From NCBI RefSeq assembly GCF_015277775.1, contig NZ_CP063849.1, forward strand, positions 7,269,501 to 7,333,500: DNA of 64,000 nucleotides, written 5' to 3'. The notes beneath the pieces were generated by a model that saw only the letters and a program-made list of their open reading frames with translations, made no database searches and was not told where the DNA came from. Made by a program: the position numbers and the translations under genes. This stretch comes from Paludibaculum fermentans (GTDB lineage Bacteria > Acidobacteriota > Terriglobia > Bryobacterales > Bryobacteraceae). This document shows, piece after piece, positions 45,391-53,363 of the stretch (within the stretch, counting starts at the first letter, position 1; each line of letters starts with the position of its first letter).

Positions 45391-47129
45391 CCCTTTTCCA
45401 GGTGAATCTTGGCACGGTGAAGGTACAGAACTTCTGCTACAACAGCCGGCTCCAGATAACGGGCATCCGCGTGGGCAGTGCCGCCGATAGCTCATGCCAG
45501 AGCCTCAGCACTGCGGACGTGACTCTTGGCTTGGGGTACGGAACAGGCAACAATGGGAACGTCAAGAGCCAGTCGATTCAACTTGGCTCGACAGTGCTGG
45601 GGACGCAGGCCTACGAGTACGATGCCTTGAACCGGCTGAAGACGGCGGTGGAGACAAAGGGAGCAGGCGGCACGGCGTGGTCGCAGACTTTCGTGTACGA
45701 CCGCTACGGGAACCGGGCGATGCTGGGGACAAGCAGTCCCTCGCCGGCGACTGGTGTGCCGCAAGTCGCCTTGGACGACCCCGGAGAGGTCACGGCATTG
45801 CTGGCAACCTACACTGATCCAGTGAGCGGCGCAACAGTGGTGAACAACAAGTGGCTGGGGTCGACGGTGGACGCGGCGGGTAACGTCAGCACTGCGGTGG
45901 CGGCCGCGTATCCTAGAAATCTATCCTATGACGGGGAGAACCGGTTGGTGAGTGCGCAGACTAGCGGATCCGGCACGATGACGGCGGAATACGACGGCGA
46001 AGGGCACCGCGTGAAGCGGACCGTGAACGGAGTCACGACGACGGTTTACGTATATGACGCGATGGGGCAGTTGGCGCAGGAGTACGGCGGCGAGGCGGTA
46101 ACTACGTCAGGCCGGCAGTACCTGGTGGCGGACCACCTAGGCAGTACGCGGCTGGTGCTGGATGGCAACGGCGTTGTGCAGACCAGAAGCGATTACCTCC
46201 CGTTTGGGCAGGAGATTGAGCTGGGGCTTGGCGACCGGACGGTGGCGCAGGGTTACGAGAGCAAGGCGGTGGCCGATGCTGATCGGCAGAGGATGAGGTT
46301 TACCGGCAAAGAACGGGACGCCGAGACTGGCCTCGACTACTTTGGGGCGAGGTACTTCTCGGGAGCGCAGGGGAGGTTCACTAGCCCGGATCCCAAGAGT
46401 GCTGGAGCAGACCCTCAGAATCCACAGAGCTGGAATGGCTACAGCTACGCTTTGAACAGCCCTTTCGCCTATGTAGACCCCAACGGTCAGTGGCCATTCT
46501 TCGTACATAACCGCATGTACCAGGCGTTCAACAGCGATCTCTCCCCCCACCATCAGGCGCTTTTGGGTCAGGTGAGCTACAACCAGGACTTCGGACCAGG
46601 GGCTCAAGATCCAGGACAGTCTTATACGCACTCTATGTGCTTCTCTGGTCAAAGTGCTGGCGCTTGCGTAGCGATGATAAACCGCTTCATCGATCAAAAT
46701 TTGGCACTTGCAAACGACCTATCTGGCGGCGGGCGCGATTTGAACGATGACGCGATTACGGCCTTTGCGAAGGCCGCACATGCCTTGACAGATATGAGTT
46801 CGCCTGCGCATGTGGGCGCCGATGGCATGCCTATTGGATGGAGCAATGGCAGGGCTGCTGGGCTTGCCCACGTTTACGCCGAACGAAATGCATCGGTCGA
46901 TTGGTTTCGTGCTGGCCAGGGGATGAGGCTCGAAATCGCTGGGTATGCTAGGGCGTTTCCTTACCTTGCGAAGAAGCACGGCAACCAAGACGCTTGGGCG
47001 CAAAGGGAGATCGAGCATTTCGTCAGCAGCTACTTTGCGACTGAAGATCCGGCGGTGCGGAACCATGTGGCAGAGGATGCGGCGAGGCAATGCGCCCTGG
47101 GCAATCCGGCGGCTTGTGGGGGACAATGA
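45129..47129 (+). CDS. RHS-repeat protein 2, truncated by IS110, with Zn-hydrolase-like toxin tip
   Basis: True RHS sequence starts at about 45391, right at the IS end. The frame is open back to GTG 45129 inside the IS, so expression would depend on IS sequence. YD repeats run to the core FTGKERDAETGLDYFGARYF, then DPKSAGADPQNPQSWNGYSY. The tip (about 455-666) has HHQALLGQVSYNQDFG, YTHSMCF and KAAHALTDMSSPAHVG, the histidine/aspartate arrangement of zinc phospholipase C-like helical enzymes. The stop overlaps the next membrane gene (ATGA). Confidence 0.7.
   Translation: MTARRGRKVRMRHTGCLRPAGSPNSIFREGPRRARMWPMDVWPRRHSAMVQPEAGDVDRGTGRAKEVPPTGAQRLVCFPLTTTYHGCPLFQVNLGTVKVQNFCYNSRLQITGIRVGSAADSSCQSLSTADVTLGLGYGTGNNGNVKSQSIQLGSTVLGTQAYEYDALNRLKTAVETKGAGGTAWSQTFVYDRYGNRAMLGTSSPSPATGVPQVALDDPGEVTALLATYTDPVSGATVVNNKWLGSTVDAAGNVSTAVAAAYPRNLSYDGENRLVSAQTSGSGTMTAEYDGEGHRVKRTVNGVTTTVYVYDAMGQLAQEYGGEAVTTSGRQYLVADHLGSTRLVLDGNGVVQTRSDYLPFGQEIELGLGDRTVAQGYESKAVADADRQRMRFTGKERDAETGLDYFGARYFSGAQGRFTSPDPKSAGADPQNPQSWNGYSYALNSPFAYVDPNGQWPFFVHNRMYQAFNSDLSPHHQALLGQVSYNQDFGPGAQDPGQSYTHSMCFSGQSAGACVAMINRFIDQNLALANDLSGGGRDLNDDAITAFAKAAHALTDMSSPAHVGADGMPIGWSNGRAAGLAHVYAERNASVDWFRAGQGMRLEIAGYARAFPYLAKKHGNQDAWAQREIEHFVSSYFATEDPAVRNHVAEDAARQCALGNPAACGGQ
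46302..46390 (+). repeat. 89-bp direct repeat encoding the RHS core end (copy 1)
   Basis: Identical to 47407-47495. It encodes the RHS core boundary TGKERDAETGLDYFGARYFS just before the variable toxin. Such repeats allow recombination to swap the tip of the full gene with that of a downstream orphan. Confidence 0.9.
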
Positions 47130-47383
47130 CAATGGTCATAGTCAAAGGGATCGTTATTGGTTTCGTGATAGTCTTAGCCCTGTTTGTGGGTATGACGGTA
47201 CCTCTCGTTGGGAGAATCGCCGAATGGTTGCTTGCACCTGGCTATGCGCTCCCTGAGGCCTACTGGGGTGCTGCCCATGACCCAATTCAAATCCTTGCCG
47301 CGTTTCTTCTGAACGTTGTTTTCTACGCGGCTCTAGCCACATGCGTGATCCTGCTCCTGAAGCGAAAAGGCGCATTACAATAG
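47126..47383 (+). CDS. Small membrane protein, candidate immunity for RHS toxin 2
   Basis: ATG 47126 overlaps the RHS stop (47127-47129) in ATGA, so translation is coupled to the toxin. The 85-aa product has two or three hydrophobic spans (IVIGFVIVLALFVGMTVPLV, and IQILAAFLLNVVFYAALATC, VILLL). Local sequence is AT-richer than the chromosome. The immunity role is inferred from position and coupling. Its 3' end overlaps the start of the orphan tip gene. Confidence 0.55.
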   Translation: MTMVIVKGIVIGFVIVLALFVGMTVPLVGRIAEWLLAPGYALPEAYWGAAHDPIQILAAFLLNVVFYAALATCVILLLKRKGALQ

Positions 47384-48156
47384 ATCGCCCGATGACGAGG
47401 GAGTTCACCGGCAAAGAACGGGACGCCGAGACTGGCCTCGACTACTTTGGGGCGAGGTACTTCTCGGGAGCGCAGGGGAGGTTCACTAGCCCGGACAATC
47501 CGAAGTTCTCGGAAAAGACTTCTCCTCAAACTTGGAACCTATATTCGTACACGGCGAACAATCCGCTTTCCGCTGTCGATATCACCGGCAACAACTGGTT
47601 CAAGATCAATGGCAATTGGAATTGGCACGACGGTTCAGATGTGGACGACAACGGTGATCCATGCAAGAAGGGATCCGAAGGTTGTAACCACAGCGACTAC
47701 ACGATGCTTCTGCGGATTCAGAAGACTGGGAAGTACGCGAAGGATGGAGCTGAGATTGAGAAGCTAACGCTACTGGGTGCGGGCGAGGATGACGTTCTTG
47801 CTACCGGGACTGGATACACAGGAAAGCTCGGCACCTATATGACAACACCCAACGGCGATTATGAGATAAACCTGAACAGGCGCGGAGGCCTTCAGTCTCA
47901 GTACTTCCTTCAGGTTCCTCAAGGGTACGTCCTTGGACCCTATCCGGGGATTCAGCGCGTAGGTCCCGTTACGATACGTGATCAGGTGTTTGATGCCAGG
48001 AACGATTGGGGCGAGTATAGAGCGGACCTCATCGGCCCTAAGGGCCCTACGGCCTTCTATCTACACGGCAAACAGGACTACTTCGATTACGGCCGAACCT
48101 ACACCCACGGCTCACTGCTGTCCAAGACAGGACACACCTCTCGCATCTCGTGTTGA
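47341..48156 (+). CDS. Orphan RHS tip 3, L,D-transpeptidase-like toxin
   Basis: After a short lead the frame enters the 89-bp core repeat, then a third unrelated tip. The region KLGTYMTTPNGDYEINLNRR, then FYLHGKQDYF and GRTYTHGS, resembles a YkuD/DUF2778 L,D-transpeptidase fold (T-P-x-G-x-Y-x-I and the L-H-G strand). The expected S-x-G-C catalytic motif is missing: the frame ends SLLSKTGHTSRISC. A related intact end (GGSILDKSAHGCTTEP) is found at about 52010-52163 beyond the IS4 insertion, so this tip has probably lost its C-terminus. It would act on peptidoglycan. Assignment is tentative. Confidence 0.5.
   Translation: MRDPAPEAKRRITIDRPMTREFTGKERDAETGLDYFGARYFSGAQGRFTSPDNPKFSEKTSPQTWNLYSYTANNPLSAVDITGNNWFKINGNWNWHDGSDVDDNGDPCKKGSEGCNHSDYTMLLRIQKTGKYAKDGAEIEKLTLLGAGEDDVLATGTGYTGKLGTYMTTPNGDYEINLNRRGGLQSQYFLQVPQGYVLGPYPGIQRVGPVTIRDQVFDARNDWGEYRADLIGPKGPTAFYLHGKQDYFDYGRTYTHGSLLSKTGHTSRISC
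47407..47495 (+). repeat. 89-bp direct repeat (copy 2)
   Basis: Exact copy of 46302-46390, at the start of the orphan tip. It marks the recombination point between the RHS gene and the displaced tip. Confidence 0.9.
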
Positions 48157-48192
48157 ATTCAAAGGGTTCCTGACGGGTGGTTTCTGTTGTTT

Positions 48193-48483
48193 CTAGGGGT
48201 GGTCTCCGTTCTTGCGAGATTGATCCTGTCCAAGTCAGCACAAAGCAAGGGTCAACTGTTGCGGCGGCGGTGGCAGCGGCGGGGTTTCGAGCGGATGGTT
48301 GAGCCACTTGGTCAATTCGCGGTAGGTAAACAGGTTCAGCCGCAGCAGCGAGGCTAGGTTGGACAAGGACCAGTTGGCGCTGGAAAGGTGATGCAGCCAC
48401 TTCAACAGCAGGAGAGCGATCAAGGCTGTCCAAATCTGGATGCGGAGGGTCTCGCTGCAGCGCATTCTCACTGGAACAATGCT
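48193..48483 (-). pseudogene. 3' part of an IS4-family transposase, left of the recombinase insertion
   Basis: Minus-strand sequence LRIQIWTALIALLLLKWLHH, then LSNLASLLRLNLFTYRELTK, is the conserved C-terminus of IS4-type transposases. A small frameshift separates it from SENAL just before. It continues, in type and orientation, the transposase that breaks off at about 50985. A terminal-repeat-like TAGGGGTGGTCTCC (48194-48207) matches GAGGGGTGCCCTCC near 51972-51988, giving the outer ends of the interrupted IS. Confidence 0.65.
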
Positions 48484-48524
48484 CACACCGAGCTCTTCGG
48501 CCAGGACACGGGCAAAGCCTACCA

Positions 48525-48720
48525 GTAGTCAGGAAGTACGAGTTTCTCGACGAGGTCCACTTCGTCGTTCGCCGCCTCGATGGCAGGCCGCTCGCGGTGG
48601 CAGCCTGGATGACGCAGCCTGAGTCAGCCAGCCCACGGATCGTCTCTGCCGGGCGTCTGCCAATTCGGACTATGCTCGAGATGCTGCGCGTCACCGAGGC
48701 CTGTTTGTCCTCTCGTGTGC
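48525..48720 (+). pseudogene. Remnant of a DUF5372-like gene of the recombinase element
   Basis: The plus frame RKYEFLDEVHFVVRRLDGRP, then AWMTQPESASPRIVSAGRLP and MLEMLRVTEACLSS resembles the small DUF5372-type proteins encoded ahead of stand-alone serine recombinases. The N-terminal start is missing and an upstream in-frame start is not evident, so it is probably broken. The end point is approximate. Confidence 0.4.
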
Positions 48721-48744
48721 ACAATGTGCTCGAGGAGGATCACG

Positions 48745-48912
48745 ATGCTGCAGAATTGGGCAAGCCGCCAACGCCAACTCTTCGAAGAACAGCCGCCAGC
48801 TTTGGGCGTTCGCCTTCCGCCGGAAGTGCAGGAACAACTACGCCAAGCTGTGGTGCACTGGCTACGGGCGCTGGCCAAGGCGCTCCGCGAGGAGGAAAAA
48901 GGCGATGAGTAA
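48745..48912 (+). CDS. Small helical protein preceding serine recombinase
   Basis: The 55-aa product (MLQNWASRQRQLFEEQPPAL, then LPPEVQEQLRQAVVHWLRAL) is a charged helical protein typically found between a DUF5372 gene and a large recombinase in such elements. AGGAGGATCACG before ATG 48745 is a good ribosome site. Its stop overlaps the recombinase start by 8 bases, so the two are coupled. Function is unknown, perhaps an accessory or control factor. Confidence 0.6.
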   Translation: MLQNWASRQRQLFEEQPPALGVRLPPEVQEQLRQAVVHWLRALAKALREEEKGDE

Positions 48913-50959
48913 AATCACCGCCGATCACCTGGCCCGGCGAGCCTGCATATACATTCGCCAGTCCACACCCGACCAGGTGCGGCACAACCTCGAGAGCCAG
49001 CGCCTGCAGTATTCTCTCGCCGACCGCGCGCGCGGCTTGGGCTGGCAGGACGTCGACGTTATCGACGAAGATCTCGGCATCTCAGGGGCGGGCACACGCC
49101 GTCCTGGATTTGAGCGCCTGCTTCGTGCTCTCTGCAATGGGCAAGTGGGCGCGGTGTTCAGCGTTGAGGCGTCGCGACTCGCGCGTAACGGCCGGGACTG
49201 GCACACCTTGCTCGAATTCTGCAGCATCGTCGGAGCGCTGTTGATCGATGCTGATACCACATACGACCCCAGGCTTACCAACGATCGATTGTTGTTGGGG
49301 ATGAAGGGCACGATCAGCGAAATGGAAATCGCGACGTTTCGGGAGCGCGCGCAATCAGCCTTGCGGCAGAAGGCCGAGCGTGGCGCTTTGGTACGGCGCG
49401 TCCCAATTGGGTATGTCAAAGGCACCGACGATCAGATCGAGAAAGATCCCGACGTCAGGATCGCCTCCACGGTGGAATTGATCTTCCGCAAGTTCACCGA
49501 GTTGGGCAGTGCGAGGCAGGTCTTCTTCTGGTTGGACCGAAACCAGATTCAGATGCCCGTTGCTCGCGGGCCGGAGACTTCGCGAGAAGTAGTCTGGCAG
49601 CCGGCTCGATACCACGCGGTGCACAGCATACTGAAGAACCCTGTCTACGCCGGAGCGTACACCTATGGGCAAAGCAAAACGACAGTACGGTTGGAGGACG
49701 GCCAGAAGCGGGTCTGCCGGAGCAAACAACCCCGGCAAGAAGACTGGGCTGTATTGATCACGGAGCATCACGAGGGTTACATTGACTGGGATGCCTATCG
49801 GAGCAATCAGGCGGTGATTGCCGACAACGAAAATGCGAAAAGCGCGTCGGTGCGAGGATCAGTACGGCAAGGTGGAGCGATTCTTGCGGGACTGCTGCGT
49901 TGCGGCCATTGCGGCGCCAAGCTGCTCGCACAGTCTCCGCGGCCTGGCGTGATTCGCTACCAATGTTCGGGGTATGTTCTCAATCGCGATCATCCCTGTT
50001 GTGTCATGTTCGGCGGTCTGCGCGCCGACCGTCTGGTGTCGGAGCAACTGCTAGGATGCCTTGCGCCGCTCGGCACCGAAGCGGCCATAGAGGCAATGGA
50101 GTCGCTACAGGGAGGAAGCGACGAGCGGGTCAGGCAGAAAGCCCTGGCATTGGAGCAGGCACGCTACGATGTGACGCGTGCCCGGCGCCAATACGATGCG
50201 GTTGATCCGGCGAACCGCCTTGTGGCGGCGGAACTCGAACGGCGTTGGAATCTGGCGTTGGCTGAGGAAGCGCGGGTGGAGGCAGAACTTGCGGCCCTAC
50301 AGCAACGCCGAGAGAGCCCCCTCACCGACGAGCAGAAACGAAAACTGCTGGACTTTGCACGAGATCTCCCCTCGCTGTGGGACGATGCGCTCACTTCGCC
50401 GGAGCATAAGAAGCGGCTCCTTCGAATTGCGCTAAAGGAGATCGTCGTTACCAGCGAGGGAGAGACGATTCGCTTTGTCCTGCATTGGCAAGGCGGCGAT
50501 CATACGCAGACGGAGTTCTCCAAGATTCGCGCCGGTCGGCACAGGTATGTGACCGACGACGAGGTAGTGGAAACGGTCCGCGCATTGGCAAGGATCGAAC
50601 CGGACGCCCGGATCGCGGCGCTACTCAACCGCAACCGAAAGCCGACGGCGCACGGTAAGACCTGGACGGCACGACATGTCTGCTCGTTGCGCTGCAATCA
50701 CAAAATTGAGGTCTACCGCGAGGGAGAGCGGCAGAGCCGCGGCGAAGTATCGGTCAGCGAAACGGCAGACATTCTCGGCGTCACACAAACCACTGTCCTA
50801 CGGCTGATCCGGCTGAAACGGCTGAAGGCCACGCAGATCTGTCCAAATGCCCCGTGGATTCTACGGCGGGTAGACGTGGAGCAATGGGTGGCTGATCGAA
50901 ACGAGCCGACAACCCCACCAACGGAAACTTCAGGGCAGATGAGCCTTGAAATTCCTTAA
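48905..50959 (+). CDS. Large serine recombinase
   Basis: The 684-aa protein starts with the resolvase catalytic domain (Ser20 in CIYIRQSTPDQVRHNLESQ, then EDLGISGAG, FSVEASRLARNGRDW and GTISEMEIATFRER). A recombinase domain follows (RRVPIGYV, ILKNPVYAGAYTYGQSKTTV), then a zinc ribbon (LLRCGHCGAKLL with the later HPCC), a long coiled coil (LALEQARYDVTRARRQYDAV) and a C-terminal helix-turn-helix (SVSETADILGVTQTTVLRLI). It is the engine of the element that split the IS4 transposase gene. Attachment sites should lie at about 48483 and 50975. Confidence 0.95.
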   Translation: MSKITADHLARRACIYIRQSTPDQVRHNLESQRLQYSLADRARGLGWQDVDVIDEDLGISGAGTRRPGFERLLRALCNGQVGAVFSVEASRLARNGRDWHTLLEFCSIVGALLIDADTTYDPRLTNDRLLLGMKGTISEMEIATFRERAQSALRQKAERGALVRRVPIGYVKGTDDQIEKDPDVRIASTVELIFRKFTELGSARQVFFWLDRNQIQMPVARGPETSREVVWQPARYHAVHSILKNPVYAGAYTYGQSKTTVRLEDGQKRVCRSKQPRQEDWAVLITEHHEGYIDWDAYRSNQAVIADNENAKSASVRGSVRQGGAILAGLLRCGHCGAKLLAQSPRPGVIRYQCSGYVLNRDHPCCVMFGGLRADRLVSEQLLGCLAPLGTEAAIEAMESLQGGSDERVRQKALALEQARYDVTRARRQYDAVDPANRLVAAELERRWNLALAEEARVEAELAALQQRRESPLTDEQKRKLLDFARDLPSLWDDALTSPEHKKRLLRIALKEIVVTSEGETIRFVLHWQGGDHTQTEFSKIRAGRHRYVTDDEVVETVRALARIEPDARIAALLNRNRKPTAHGKTWTARHVCSLRCNHKIEVYREGERQSRGEVSVSETADILGVTQTTVLRLIRLKRLKATQICPNAPWILRRVDVEQWVADRNEPTTPPTETSGQMSLEIP

Positions 50960-50984
50960 CATCCGAAGGAGTGCAACATGTCGA

Positions 50985-51959
50985 GCTTTCGAAAAACAAT
51001 TCCAGTTTCCAGCGGTCCTTATAGATGGCGGCAATGGTCGTCGCGCCGAACTCCAGGTGGTTGGTGAGCAGCACGATGACATCCTCCTTTTCGGGGACCC
51101 AGACCACGACCCGGCGCAACAGATGCGGGCAGCCTGCGCGGCCCTTGTCCGAAGTGAGGCGGATGATCTGGTCGACGCAGATCGCGCTGTGCTGCGGCGT
51201 TGTCCGCTCCTCGACGATTTCAAACTGGGCATCGTCCTTCAGGCGGGTGACGAAGAAGACGCCGGCCTCCGTCCAGCGGCCGAAGAGGGAGTAGTCGTTG
51301 TAGCCGCGATCCATGGCGACGATGGAGCCGGGATTGAGTAGGAATGCGTCGGCCATTTTGACATCGCTCCGGCGGGCCTCAGTGAGCAGCACATAGGCCG
51401 GCAAGTAGTCGTCATGGTCGAGGAGCACATGCGCCTTCACTCCGCCTTTGGCGCGACGGTACTTCGCCCAGGGAAACAGGTTCAGGCACAGCGTAATGGT
51501 GGTCGAGTCCAGGCTGAGCAGCTTGTTTTTGAAACGGAACTTGTGTTTGCGCTGGCCGAGGGCCCCACTGTCGCGGAAGCGGGCCAGCGAGGTCCAGAAG
51601 AGATCCTCGAACAGGGCGGCAGGCCGGTGTTCGTTGGCATAGGAAAGGGTGGAACGGCATGGTGCTTTGGCGATGCCGAGGTGCACGAGTCTGCCGAGGC
51701 AGCAGCTGAGTCCATTGCAGATTTCGCGTAGGGAGTCGGCGCGGCCCAGTTGGCAGAAGAGCATGGAAACGAACTGGGTCCAGCAGGTGAAGCCCTTGGC
51801 GGAGCGTTCGGCGCCGTGCTTCTTGACGAGAGAGGCGAACTCGTTGCGGGGGAAGTGGTGCAGCAGTTGATTGAAGAGACTGGCGGCTTGTAGGATTGTC
51901 TTGCCCTCCTTGGGTGTGGTGTGCGGCGCGGTCCCGGTGAGAAAACGAAACTGCGCCAA
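50985..51959 (-). pseudogene. 5' part of the IS4-family transposase
   Basis: From ATG 51959 the product shows the IS4 layout: FNQLLHHFPRNEFASLVKKH, GFTCWTQFVSMLFCQLGRAD, the first catalytic Asp in LLSLDSTTITLCLNLFPWA, the second in GSIVAMDRGYNDYSLFGRW, and the YREK-type box with Glu in IYKDRWKLELFFE. The frame then leaves the family and runs into recombinase antisense sequence. The remainder lies at 48193-48483, so the transposase cannot be made whole. Confidence 0.85.
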
Positions 51960-51994
51960 CGCCTAATTGTAGGAGGGCACCCCTCTCAGTCGTC

Positions 51995-52163
51995 CAGTCG
52001 GGCCGAATTCGGGGCTGGCGGATCTATCTTGGACAAGAGTGCCCACGGCTGCACAACGGAGCCGCTGCAGAATGTACTGAAAGCGGTATTCAGACTTGAC
52101 CCAAACGGGGTCGGTGAGGGCGAGAAGAATGGCCGACTTCTGGTAAATGTGAGTGGGAAATGA
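51995..52163 (+). pseudogene. C-terminal remnant of an L,D-transpeptidase-like toxin
   Basis: The plus-strand frame just right of the IS4 end reads GGSILDKSAHGCTTEP, then LQNVLKAVFRLDPNGVGEGE. SAHGC matches the S-x-G-C catalytic motif of YkuD-type L,D-transpeptidases, and GSILDKSAH aligns with GSLLSKTGH at the end of the orphan tip at 47341. It ends in an ATGA overlap with the next gene. It is probably the tail of the same or a sister toxin, separated from its head by the IS4 insertion. Confidence 0.45.
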
Positions 52164-52663
52164 GATCGCTAGCTGTTGCCGTGACAATGGGAATGGTACT
52201 GGCGGCGCTTTCTGGAATCGGCGCTGCGCAAACTCCCACTCAGCGGGCGCCGTCCGAGGATTTCAATCGTGGAGGGTGGCTCTCCTCGCTACCACCATCG
52301 CAGCGAGTGTCTTTCTCCAGTGCGTTCGAGACCCTGCTGTCCCTGTATAGGCAGGGCAAATGGTCTGACTTATACGATCTGACGAGAGAGGAGCAACCAT
52401 CTTCCCGGTCGGCTTTTGTGAAGAAGATGGAGAGCCTGCGTCCGATGGTTGGGTTTCGCACGGCTTCTGTGACTTACAACCAGAGGTTCAAGTACTGGAT
52501 GGTTCGCGGTTGCGGTCGATACCGGGAAGCCTCAGGAAAGGAGAGTGAAACGCCCTCACTGGTCAGAGCGTACCAGGCGGGCAGTGGCTGGTTGTTTGGG
52601 CAAATCATGATTGAGGCGTTCGAATCACCACCGATTGAGGACAACCCCTGCGCTCATAAGTAG
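52160..52663 (+). CDS. Secreted protein, candidate immunity for the L,D-transpeptidase-like toxin
   Basis: ATG 52160 overlaps the stop of the toxin remnant (ATGA). The 167-aa product starts with a signal peptide (RSLAVAVTMGMVLAALSGIG), so it would be periplasmic. The mature part is amphipathic (FSSAFETLLSLYRQGKWSDL, then FVKKMESLRPMVGFRTASVT) and beta-rich at the end. I recognise no family. Coupling to a toxin tail and a periplasmic location fit an immunity protein against a peptidoglycan enzyme; this is inference. Confidence 0.5.
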   Translation: MRSLAVAVTMGMVLAALSGIGAAQTPTQRAPSEDFNRGGWLSSLPPSQRVSFSSAFETLLSLYRQGKWSDLYDLTREEQPSSRSAFVKKMESLRPMVGFRTASVTYNQRFKYWMVRGCGRYREASGKESETPSLVRAYQAGSGWLFGQIMIEAFESPPIEDNPCAHK

Positions 52664-52731
52664 CCACTTGTCCGCGTTGCTTCTGGCTGCTGGGGCGGCG
52701 CTGATACCGGAGCGCCGTCCAGTCGAAAGGC

Positions 52732-53292
52732 GACATCCATGATAAGTAGTTGTCAAGGGAAAACACACTAATCGCTGCGCTCCCGTTGGTGGAACTTCCT
52801 TCGCCCGGCCGATCTCCCTGTCGACGTCCCCAGCTTCAGGTTGGACCATCGCCGAATGCCGGCGTGGCCAGACATCCATTGGCCGCATCCGTGCCCGTCT
52901 CGGGCCTTCGCGGAAGATTGAGTTTGGACTACCGGCCGGCCTCAAACAGCCTGTGTGGCGCATCCGGACCTTGCGGGCCCTTTGCGCAGTCCCGAGTTTC
53001 GGGAGGAACGGCCGGTGCTGGCTCTCATCAACAGCAGATTCTTTGTTCGTTCTTCAATGCTTGTTATTGCGCTGGCATTGCAACCTGCTCCTCCAGGCAT
53101 CCGGTTTCTTTCTCCGCGATCGCGCGCGGCTGGAATTCCTGGCCGCTGCGATCCACCGCCAACAGGTAGGCCACCAGCTTCCGAGCCACGGCCAACGTGG
53201 CTCGGTTGGGATTGCCCCGGTTCTTTTCCCGTTCGTGCACCAGTTTGAGCTGCGGGTTCCACAGCGGGGCCACCTTGGCGGCTTCAATCAAA
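52732..53292 (-). mobile_element. Truncated inverted copy of the IS110 right end
   Basis: 561 bases repeat 44830-45390 in opposite orientation: the last 75 or so codons of the transposase (LIEAAKVAPLWNPQLKLVHE) plus the whole non-coding right flank, with only scattered differences (for example Gln to Glu in SGQEFQP and Ser to Thr in KETGCLE). It lacks the catalytic half. With the intact element it brackets 45391-52731 as inverted repeats. Confidence 0.85.
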
Positions 53293-53363
53293 CATCGTGA
53301 CCAACCCGGCCTAACCACCACGCGCACAAACTGCCTCGTGGAAACTGGTTAACCTGAGAGACA

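Larger units (their letters stand above)
48484..50984 (+). mobile_element. Serine-recombinase element inserted in an IS4 transposase gene
   Basis: Both flanks read as one minus-strand IS4-family transposase: the N-terminal part ends at about 50985 in KDRWKLELFFE and the C-terminal part resumes at about 48480 in SENAL. About 15 residues of the transposase are missing at the junction. The 2.5 kb between carries a DUF5372 remnant, the small ORF and the recombinase, all on the plus strand. Boundaries are accurate to perhaps 15 bases. Confidence 0.65.

Noticed and set aside
48525-48908. Complete gene ahead of the recombinase in the DUF5372 frame
   Set aside because: No start codon or N-terminal family sequence is found upstream, and the frame runs on through the small ORF; only a remnant is supported.
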